From CAYWTX01 sp964461295 (GTDB lineage: Bacteria > Planctomycetota > Phycisphaerae > SM23-33): 5,438 bases of DNA. The DNA lies in assembly GCA_964461295.1 (NCBI GenBank), contig CAYWTX010000713.1, forward strand, positions 1 through 5,438, given 5' to 3'. Below are positions 1 through 5,438 of the stretch, piece after piece. Numbering within the stretch: position 1 is the stretch's first letter; every line of letters starts with the position of its first letter. The notes under the pieces were generated by a model, which did no database searches, was not told the DNA's origin, and worked only from the letters and a program-made list of their open reading frames with translations. Both the position numbers and the translations under genes were made by a program.

Positions 1-133
1 CATGCCCGGCTTCCGCCCCAACGAACACTATGTCCGCGAGATGAAGCGGTACGGCGTGCTGAGCAGGTCGTTCGACCCCAACACCAGCCCGATCGATGTT
101 TACGCCACCGACCAGGCCTACTGGCGCAGCCTC
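1..133. repeat. Terminal direct repeat, left copy (133 bp)
   Basis: Bases 1-133 match bases 5306-5438 with no mismatch, by base-by-base reading. Both copies are in the same orientation and in the same frame of an HzsA-like C-terminus. The repeat stops at 133 only because the window ends there, so the true shared length may be longer. It has no inverted ends, target duplication or integrase site. It is an assembly-closure or tandem-duplication signature rather than a mobile-element terminus. Confidence 0.97.
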
Positions 134-154
134 TGGTGGCAACCGGAGCGATAG
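2..154 (+). CDS. 3' end of HzsA-like triple-CXXCH protein (C-terminal 50 aa; same as gene B)
   Basis: This is the carboxyl-terminal fragment of an exported HzsA-related cytochrome, open from the left edge to a TAG at 152-154. The reading begins MPGFRPNEHYVREMKRYG and ends YWRSLWWQPER. The first 44 codons, up to base 133, are identical to the last 44 codons of gene B at the right edge. The remaining six codons (WWQPER) and the stop supply the end that gene B lacks there. The 'DMPGFRPNEHY' and 'YATDQAYWRSLW' stretches look like conserved family sequence, from memory of planctomycete homologues, so this is a natural C-terminus and not a random open frame. It is either the same gene as 2757-5438 (circle or wrapped contig) or a nearly identical upstream copy (tandem array). 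The ATG at base 2 is an internal methionine, not a start. Confidence 0.9.
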   Translation: MPGFRPNEHYVREMKRYGVLSRSFDPNTSPIDVYATDQAYWRSLWWQPER

Positions 155-165
155 CCGACATCCGT

Positions 166-170
166 GAGGA
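166..170 (+). promoter_or_regulatory. Shine-Dalgarno of gene A
   Basis: GAGGA lies seven bases before the ATG at 178. It decides the start of gene A, because the frame is open further upstream to a GTG at 136. That GTG lies inside the end of the preceding gene, and starting there would add 14 non-signal-like residues ahead of a good signal peptide. The whole gap between the preceding stop (154) and this start is 23 bases, too short for a separate promoter, so gene A is probably co-transcribed with the gene before it. Confidence 0.75.
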
Positions 171-177
171 ACGCAAC

Positions 178-2721
178 ATGAGGATGCGACATCCGAGGGC
201 ATGCGAGAGACGGCTGGCCATCCTGGCGGCGCTGGCCGCCGGACTTCTGACGGCTCTTGCGGCAACCAGTGCCGGCGAGGCGGCGGAGAACTCCGACGGC
301 CTGCGCGGGCCGCAAGTGGCGTCGACGGCCGAGGACGTCAAGGCCGAGTGGAAACGGCAGCACGACGCCATGCTCACGGACAAGGGCGTGCTGCGGCCGA
401 CGGACAAGCTCAGCAGCGTGATCGCGGCCGACCGGCAGGCGACGGCGCCGCTGCCCGGCGACGCAGGTCCGGTGGACGTCGTTCTGCGCCGGACGGGCGC
501 GCTGCTGGCCGACTTGCGCGCCGGCGGCGCAGCGGACCTGGCGGCGCTGGCCGGCGAACTGGAGGCGCTCAAGAAGCAGGCGGCCGGCAAGGCGGGCGAT
601 TACGCCCTCTACGAGCGGGCGTGCGATTTGCGGCGGCGGATCGCCTTCGCCAACCCGCTGCTGAAGATCGACGCTATCCTCTTCGCCCGGTGCCGCTTCC
701 GCGGCATGAACATGACTGACATGGCCTGCGGGCACAACGCCGTGCCCGAGGGCAGCGCCCTGTGCGTGTTGCGGGATCCCTTCGGACCCCAGCCGCGAGT
801 GGTCGACCTGCTGAAGGACGCCGTTGTCCAGTCCGGGCGCTACAGGGGCCGGACGCTCCAGGGCGGGCAGTTCTGCTCGCCGGATCTGTCGTACGACGGC
901 AAGACGATCTACTTCGCCTGGACCGAGAAGGGCGGTCCCGGGCGCAGCGGAGCGATGGACAAGTCCTACAACCTCCAGAATACGTACAAGATATTTGCCG
1001 TCGGAGTCGACGGCGGCGGGCTGGTGCAGTTGACCGACGGGGCTTGGAACGACACGGACCCGGTCGAATTGCCCAGCGGGCGGATCGCCTTCGTCTCCGG
1101 CCGGCGGAACACGACCATCCGCTGCAATTACGCCAGCTCCTACGCGGTCAACAACACATTGTTCTCGATGGACGCCAACGGTAGCGGAGTGGTGCAGCTC
1201 AGTTGGCATGAGACGGGCGAGTGGGCCCCGAGCGTGGGCAACGACGGCATGCTGGTGTACACGAGATGGGACTACGTGGACCGCCAGTTCGAGTACTCCC
1301 ACGGGATATGGACCTGCTTCCCCGACGGGCGCGACCCCCGGGCGCCGCACGGCAACTATCCCGGCGGGGCGAGGGATCGCCCCCCTGCCGTCGAACTGGG
1401 GCTGCGGGCCGTCCCCGGCCGGCAGGGACTGTACGTCGCCTCCACCGGCGGGCGCCACCAAACGCGAGGCACGCTGATCCTGATCGACACGTCCACTCCG
1501 GATGATCGCGGCGTGCGCCAACTCAAGGTCATCACGGCGGAACTGGGCTTCGGCTGGCGCAGCGACGTAGGCGCCTACGCCACGCCCTGGCCGCTGAGCG
1601 AGAAGTACTTCCTGGCGGCAGTTTCACACCAGCCGAGGAAGGACGGCAAGGCCGTCGGCACGCTGGCGGGCGGGCTGTGCTACGTGGACGTGTTCGGCAA
1701 TCGCGAATTGCTTTGTTCCGGCGGCGAGCACGAATGTCTCGACCCGATCCCACTGCGCCCACGCCCGCGCCCGCCTCTGCTGGCCGACCAGATCCAGCGG
1801 CCGGGCTCGCCATCAACAGTCGCCGGCGCCCCCAGGGCCGCCATCGTGGTCGCCAACGTCTACGACAGCGACTTCGCCTGGCCGGCCGACACCAGGATCA
1901 GACGCCTGCGGGTGATCCAGATCGTGCCCAAGACCACGCTCCACAAGGACCAGCCCCGGATCGGGTTCACCCCCGAGGCTGGCCCGCGCATCCCGCTGGG
2001 CACGGTGCCCGTGATGGAAGACGGCAGCGCGTACTTCGAGGCTCCCGTCGGCCGCGAACTCTACTTCCAGGCACTCGATGCCAACGGCCTGGCTGTTCAG
2101 TCCATGCGGTCGGGGACATACGTGCACCCCGGCGAGCGCAGGGTCTGCGCCGGCTGCCACGAGAACAAGTGGAGGGGGCCCGCCGCCGCGGTCAACACCG
2201 CGGCGCTGCTCGCCGTGCGGAATGCGCCGCTCGGACGGCCGTCAGAGATCGAGCCCGAACTGACGAACAAGGACGGGCAACTGGAGGTGCTGACGTTTCC
2301 TCGCCACATTCAGCCGATCCTGAGCCGCCGCTGTGTGTCCTGCCATCTGAAGGAAGGCAAGGGGCCCAAACTGGACGACACGACGCCGGGCCGCACGGGC
2401 TGGTTCGCCTCATACGAAGCCCTGCGGCCGGCCGTGTTCTGGCACAGCAACAAGGGCAAGGACCAAGACTTTTCGCAGAGCATCGCAGGCAAGACCGGCT
2501 CCAAGGGGGGCAAGCTGCTGACGCATCTGGATGCGAAGCGATGCGACGCGAAGCTGACGGGCCAGGAGTACCGCACGCTGACGCTGTGGATGGACTGCCT
2601 GTCGCCGTTTTACGGCTGGGACCAGGATGTGGACTGTCAGCTTCGCGGCGAGGCGGTCGTGCCGCGGATCGAGTTTGACCCCAACAGCCCGCTGGCGACG
2701 GAGTGGCGAGGCGGCAAGTAG
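178..2721 (+). CDS. Gene A: exported HzsA-related beta-propeller dihaem cytochrome c (847 aa)
   Basis: Probable periplasmic or surface redox protein of unknown substrate, related to hydrazine synthase alpha subunit. Residues 1 to about 32 form a Sec-type signal peptide (basic start, then an Ala/Leu-rich core, 'TSA' near the cleavage point). Residues about 85-170 are helical, partly coiled-coil-like, and end in 'RRRIAFANPLL' (152-162), which resembles a signature of this family. The propeller follows, from about 200 to 530, with PD40-like repeats: 'SPDLSYDGKTIYFAW' (234-248), 'LVQLTDGAWNDTDP' (282-295) and 'NDGMLVYTRWDYVDR' (355-369). Next come 'LRPRPRPP', 'DGSAYFEAP' (615-623), and haem sites CAGCH (657-661) and CVSCH (719-723). 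His783 before the final helix is a candidate sixth haem ligand. The length is close to that of HzsA, about 800 aa from memory. The residue four after the first haem histidine is Trp665, where anammox HzsA has, as I recall, a haem-ligating Tyr. The start at 178 is set by the Shine-Dalgarno and the signal peptide. The reading frame is intact. Family membership is fairly sure; the reaction is unknown. Confidence 0.9.
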   Translation: MRMRHPRACERRLAILAALAAGLLTALAATSAGEAAENSDGLRGPQVASTAEDVKAEWKRQHDAMLTDKGVLRPTDKLSSVIAADRQATAPLPGDAGPVDVVLRRTGALLADLRAGGAADLAALAGELEALKKQAAGKAGDYALYERACDLRRRIAFANPLLKIDAILFARCRFRGMNMTDMACGHNAVPEGSALCVLRDPFGPQPRVVDLLKDAVVQSGRYRGRTLQGGQFCSPDLSYDGKTIYFAWTEKGGPGRSGAMDKSYNLQNTYKIFAVGVDGGGLVQLTDGAWNDTDPVELPSGRIAFVSGRRNTTIRCNYASSYAVNNTLFSMDANGSGVVQLSWHETGEWAPSVGNDGMLVYTRWDYVDRQFEYSHGIWTCFPDGRDPRAPHGNYPGGARDRPPAVELGLRAVPGRQGLYVASTGGRHQTRGTLILIDTSTPDDRGVRQLKVITAELGFGWRSDVGAYATPWPLSEKYFLAAVSHQPRKDGKAVGTLAGGLCYVDVFGNRELLCSGGEHECLDPIPLRPRPRPPLLADQIQRPGSPSTVAGAPRAAIVVANVYDSDFAWPADTRIRRLRVIQIVPKTTLHKDQPRIGFTPEAGPRIPLGTVPVMEDGSAYFEAPVGRELYFQALDANGLAVQSMRSGTYVHPGERRVCAGCHENKWRGPAAAVNTAALLAVRNAPLGRPSEIEPELTNKDGQLEVLTFPRHIQPILSRRCVSCHLKEGKGPKLDDTTPGRTGWFASYEALRPAVFWHSNKGKDQDFSQSIAGKTGSKGGKLLTHLDAKRCDAKLTGQEYRTLTLWMDCLSPFYGWDQDVDCQLRGEAVVPRIEFDPNSPLATEWRGGK

Positions 2722-2730
2722 GCCCCCCGC

Positions 2731-2750
2731 CTCCGCTACGGAAACCGGAG
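2731..2750 (+). promoter_or_regulatory. Possible hairpin covering the gene B ribosome site
   Basis: CTCCG (2731-2735) can pair with CGGAG (2746-2750) around a 10-base loop, and the right arm contains the GGAG Shine-Dalgarno of gene B. A ribosome stopping at the gene A stop (2719-2721) would cover roughly up to the left arm and release the ribosome site. That would couple translation of B to A. The stem is only five pairs and the DNA is GC-rich, so chance is a real alternative. Confidence 0.25.
2747..2750 (+). promoter_or_regulatory. Shine-Dalgarno of gene B
   Basis: GGAG, extended by the following AG, lies six bases before the ATG at 2757. It supports that start over any later methionine such as codon 18. 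The gap from the gene A stop is 35 bases and shows no promoter-like or terminator-like element, so A and B are very likely on one transcript. Confidence 0.75.
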
Positions 2751-2756
2751 AGAAAG

Positions 2757-5438
2757 ATGACCACGCGTGGAAACTGCCGGCCGGGCCGGCGCGACGTGCT
2801 TCGCGGGATGGCGATCCTGGCGTGGATACCGTTTTGCGGGATGGCGCAGGCTGGCCAGGACGCCGCGCCGGCGGCGGAAGCCGTTCGGCCCGGGCCTATG
2901 CTCCAGAAGGCGTGGGCGGGGCCGATGAAGGGCGTCGAGGAACTTGTCAGCACCTGGCACAGCCGGGTGGACGACATCCACTGGTACGTCAACTTCGGCT
3001 ACCTATGCCACAATCCGGCCAGGAAGATGACGTTCACCGGCAGCACGCTATCGGTGGTGAACATCGCCAGGCAGGACGTGCGAGTTCTGCTGGACGACCC
3101 CAACGGGGCTATCCGCGACCCGCAGGTCCACTACGACGGCAGGACGATCCTGTTCTCGTGGCGGAAGGGCGGCAGCGACTACCATCACCTCTACGAGGTC
3201 CAATCCGACGGCACCGGCCTGCGGCAGATCACCGATGGCCCGTGGGACGACATCGAGCCGACGTACCTGCCCAACGACGAGATCGCGTTCATCTCCTCGC
3301 GATGCAAAAGGTGGGTTCCCTGCAACTACACGCAGGTGGGCACCCTTTACCGTTGCGACCGCCAGGGGCGCCACCCGCGGGCGATCTCCTGCAACGTCGA
3401 GCACGACAACACGCCGTCGGTCCTGCCGGACGGGCGGCTGGCTTTCACCCGGTGGGAGTACGTGGACCGCAGCTATCTCGACTATCACCACCTCTGGACG
3501 ATGAACCCGGACGGCACGGGCACGATGGCCCTGTTCGGCAACATGCACCGCGGCGGGCTGATGCTCCGCCCCGCGGGCATTGCCGGAAGCGGCAAGATGG
3601 TCAGCAACTTCATCTGGGGCCACAGCGACTGGGAGCACCACGGCGCGGTCGTCCTGATCGACCCGGACCTCGGCCCCGACGCCCGCGAAAGCGTCCGCCA
3701 GATCAGCCCCGGCGAGTTCAACTGGTGGAAGAGCCGCGACCAGTACAACGACCCCTTCGCCTTCGCGCCCGATTGCATCCTGGCGGGACATGGCAACGGC
3801 GGGCTCTGGCTGCTCGACGGCAACAGCGCGCCCGAACGCATCTCCAACGCCCGCGCCAAGGAACTCTACCCGTTGCGCCCGCGGCCGCGAGAAAGGATCA
3901 TCCCCGACCGGACCGACCGATCGAAGGACGTCGGGACGCTTGTCCTGACCGACGTCGGCCGGGGGCGGAACATGGCGGGCGTGCGCCCTGGAGACATCAA
4001 GAAGCTTCTGGTGCTGGAGGTGCTGCCGATCCCCGTGCACTTCGGCGGCTCATCGGCGCCGATCACGCTGAAAGGTTCGCACTTTGTCGAGCGGATCATC
4101 GGCGCCGTGCCGGTCGAGCCGGACGGATCGGCATATTTCGAGGTGCCGGCCCTGCGCCCGGTGTTCTTCGTCGCGCTCGATGCCAACGGCATGTCCGTCA
4201 AGCGAATGCAGAGCTACGTTCACGTGATGCCCGGCGAAACGACCGGCTGCGTCGGCTGCCATGAGCAGCGAAGCGATGCCGTCTACACCTCGACGAATCC
4301 CGCGGCCCTTCGACGACAGGCCAGCAAACCCGTCGCGATCGAGGGCGTGCCGGAGATCATCGACATGGTGCGGCACGTCCAGCCGATCCTCGACCGCCGT
4401 TGCGTGAAATGCCACAACGCGGCGGAACGCAAGGGCGGCGTCGTGCTGACCGGGCACCACGGCTGCGACTTCTCGCTCAGCTACGCCAACCTGATCGTCC
4501 GGAACCAGATCGCCGACGGCGCCAACGGCACGGGCAACAAGGCGCCGCGGGAGATCGGCAGTTCGGCCAGCCCGCTGCTGTGCAAGGCCGATCCGAACGC
4601 CTTCGGCCTCAAGCCGCATCACGGCGTGGCCCTGTCGCCGGCGGAGAGGCAACTCATTCGCCTGTGGGTCGACAGCGCCGCGGCGTACACCGGCACCTAT
4701 GCCAGCCTTGGGTGCGGCGCCGTCGAACCCGCGTTCCTCAACGCACCCAAGACACGGACCGTGGAGGTCCCCGACCTGCTGAAGAATCGCAAGGCGGTAA
4801 AACAGGTTCCCGTGGAGGAACCCGCCGCGGTCGTCGAGGCCCGCGAGGCGTATCGCCGCCGGTGCGCCGGCTGCCATGCCCGCCAGATCGCCATCCCCCA
4901 GGAGGCGCGCAGCGCCCACCAGATTCGCGATCTGGCCGGCAAACTGGGCGATGTCCGCAAGCCCGCGCCGTACGGCGGAAAGATGTGCCTGGCCGCCCCG
5001 CCCGGCCCCGCACGCGAGTTCTCCTACTTCGAACGGGTCATCCTGCCCGACGACCCGTGCAGGAAGTTCTCTGAGCACGTCATGTTCGACCTCACGGCGC
5101 CAGAGGAGTCCAGCTTCCTCCTGGCGCCCCTGCCGAAGGCCGCCGGCGGGTACGCCAGTTGCCGGCCGGTCGATCCCAACGACCCCAACGCCGCGCCGGG
5201 CAAGTGGGTGGCGGTCTTCCGCGACGCCGCCGACCCGGACTACGCGAAGCTCCTGGGCGGCGTTCGCCACATGAAGGCCAAGCTCGACCGCATCGGCCGG
5301 TTCGACATGCCCGGCTTCCGCCCCAACGAACACTATGTCCGCGAGATGAAGCGGTACGGCGTGCTGAGCAGGTCGTTCGACCCCAACACCAGCCCGATCG
5401 ATGTTTACGCCACCGACCAGGCCTACTGGCGCAGCCTC
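2757..5438 (+). CDS. Gene B: exported HzsA-related beta-propeller cytochrome c with three CXXCH sites (894 codons in window, 3' end cut by edge)
   Basis: The frame is open from the ATG at 2757 to the last base with no stop. Through the terminal repeat it continues into 134-154, for 900 aa in total. The N-terminus carries twin arginines (R11-R12, 'RRDVL'), a hydrophobic core and 'AQA' at 30-32, which is a Tat-like or Sec signal. 'HWYVNFGYLC' follows, then the propeller: 'DPQVHYDGRTILFSW' (121-135), 'LRQITDGPWDDIEP', 'SSRCKRWVPCNYTQ', 'RWEYVDRSY' (232-240). Then come 'PLRPRPR' (372-378) and 'DGSAYFEVP' (456-464), followed by haem sites CVGCH (498-502), CVKCH (549-553) and CAGCH (703-707). His621-His622 precede 'LWVDSAAAYTGTY' and may supply a haem ligand. 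About 190 residues follow the third site and end in 'DMPGFRPNEHY' and 'YATDQAYWRSLW'. Spacing from DGSAYFE to the first haem is 42 residues, exactly as in gene A, which shows common descent. The residue four after His502 is Ser506, not Tyr. It is a periplasmic or surface redox protein; substrate and partners are unknown. Confidence 0.9.
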   Translation, partial: MTTRGNCRPGRRDVLRGMAILAWIPFCGMAQAGQDAAPAAEAVRPGPMLQKAWAGPMKGVEELVSTWHSRVDDIHWYVNFGYLCHNPARKMTFTGSTLSVVNIARQDVRVLLDDPNGAIRDPQVHYDGRTILFSWRKGGSDYHHLYEVQSDGTGLRQITDGPWDDIEPTYLPNDEIAFISSRCKRWVPCNYTQVGTLYRCDRQGRHPRAISCNVEHDNTPSVLPDGRLAFTRWEYVDRSYLDYHHLWTMNPDGTGTMALFGNMHRGGLMLRPAGIAGSGKMVSNFIWGHSDWEHHGAVVLIDPDLGPDARESVRQISPGEFNWWKSRDQYNDPFAFAPDCILAGHGNGGLWLLDGNSAPERISNARAKELYPLRPRPRERIIPDRTDRSKDVGTLVLTDVGRGRNMAGVRPGDIKKLLVLEVLPIPVHFGGSSAPITLKGSHFVERIIGAVPVEPDGSAYFEVPALRPVFFVALDANGMSVKRMQSYVHVMPGETTGCVGCHEQRSDAVYTSTNPAALRRQASKPVAIEGVPEIIDMVRHVQPILDRRCVKCHNAAERKGGVVLTGHHGCDFSLSYANLIVRNQIADGANGTGNKAPREIGSSASPLLCKADPNAFGLKPHHGVALSPAERQLIRLWVDSAAAYTGTYASLGCGAVEPAFLNAPKTRTVEVPDLLKNRKAVKQVPVEEPAAVVEAREAYRRRCAGCHARQIAIPQEARSAHQIRDLAGKLGDVRKPAPYGGKMCLAAPPGPAREFSYFERVILPDDPCRKFSEHVMFDLTAPEESSFLLAPLPKAAGGYASCRPVDPNDPNAAPGKWVAVFRDAADPDYAKLLGGVRHMKAKLDRIGRFDMPGFRPNEHYVREMKRYGVLSRSFDPNTSPIDVYATDQAYWRSL
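5306..5438. repeat. Terminal direct repeat, right copy (133 bp)
   Basis: This is identical to bases 1-133. It lies inside gene B and covers codons 851-894 (plus one preceding base), from the 'DMPGFRPNEHY' region to 'YWRSL'. The offset between the copies is 5305 bases, so the repeating or circular unit would be 5305 bp. Identity includes all synonymous third positions, which excludes mere protein-level conservation between old paralogues. Confidence 0.97.

Noticed and set aside
136..177. Earlier GTG start for gene A at 136
   Set aside because: It lies inside the end of the preceding gene, has no well-placed ribosome site, and would put 14 residues ahead of the signal peptide.
156..195. 9-bp direct repeat CGACATCCG at 156-164 and 187-195 around the gene A start
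   Set aside because: It is short, has no palindromic structure, and one copy is within coding sequence. It is probably chance, with no operator-like support.
118..1521. Long minus-strand open frame opposite gene A (467 codons)
   Set aside because: It lies opposite a gene with a recognisable family, signal peptide and ribosome site. Its composition (Ala, Arg, Gly, Val, Pro, His) is what the antisense of GC-rich coding DNA gives, and I see no domain in it.
1677..2678. Plus-strand open frame inside gene A (333 codons)
   Set aside because: It is a shifted-frame shadow, and gene A is continuous through this region with family motifs.
2627..4264. Plus-strand open frame overlapping the end of gene A and the front of gene B
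   Set aside because: It is out of frame with both. It reads as Arg/Pro/Gly-rich low-complexity protein, while the frame from 2757 gives a signal peptide, propeller and CXXCH motifs.
4050..5333. Long minus-strand open frame opposite gene B (427 codons)
   Set aside because: The same reasoning applies: it is a shadow of the conserved haem-binding region of B with no recognisable motif.
1..5438. Complete small plasmid or phage genome indicated by the end repeats
   Set aside because: No replication, mobilisation or virion gene is present; the only genes are two cytochrome-like proteins filling nearly all of the unit.
178..5438. Hydrazine synthase (anammox) locus
   Set aside because: Only HzsA-like proteins are present. 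There are no hzsB/hzsC partners, and the expected Tyr ligand position is Trp or Ser. Such proteins also appear, from memory, in many non-anammox planctomycetes.

Overview
GC-rich bacterial DNA, almost wholly coding on the + strand, holding two large exported c-type cytochrome/beta-propeller proteins related to the alpha subunit of hydrazine synthase (HzsA). Both resemble, from memory of protein families, unstudied HzsA-like proteins that are common in Planctomycetota and related PVC-group metagenomes. I therefore infer a planctomycete-like source. No 16S, ribosomal or other marker gene is present to confirm this.

Layout: bases 1-154 are the last 50 codons and stop of an HzsA-like gene. After a 23-bp gap with a clear Shine-Dalgarno comes gene A (178-2721, 847 aa, two CXXCH haem sites). 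After a 35-bp gap with another Shine-Dalgarno comes gene B (2757 to the window end, 894 codons without a stop, three CXXCH sites). The first 133 bases are identical to the last 133 bases (1-133 = 5306-5438), in the same reading frame of gene B. Read across that overlap, gene B finishes six codons later at the stop at 152-154, giving a 900-aa protein. The window is therefore one 5305-bp unit that closes on itself: gene B, 23 bp, gene A, 35 bp, gene B.

The closed unit has only 58 non-coding bases. It has no replication, mobilisation, viral or recombinase gene, and no room for an ordinary promoter or terminator. A self-replicating plasmid or phage is therefore unlikely. A head-to-tail tandem array of this gene pair in a chromosome, collapsed by the assembler into a cycle, or a non-autonomous circle, fits better. 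The sequence alone cannot decide between these.

The two proteins are distant paralogues with a shared core: signal peptide, TolB/PD40-type propeller, an 'RPRPR' linker, a 'DGSAYFE' domain, then two CXXCH sites. Gene A has an extra helical N-terminal region. Gene B has an extra third haem site and a C-terminal extension. Tight spacing and common strand indicate one transcript. The likely shared setting is periplasmic or cell-surface electron transfer or redox catalysis on an unknown substrate. No hzsB or hzsC partner is present, so hydrazine synthesis is not supported.
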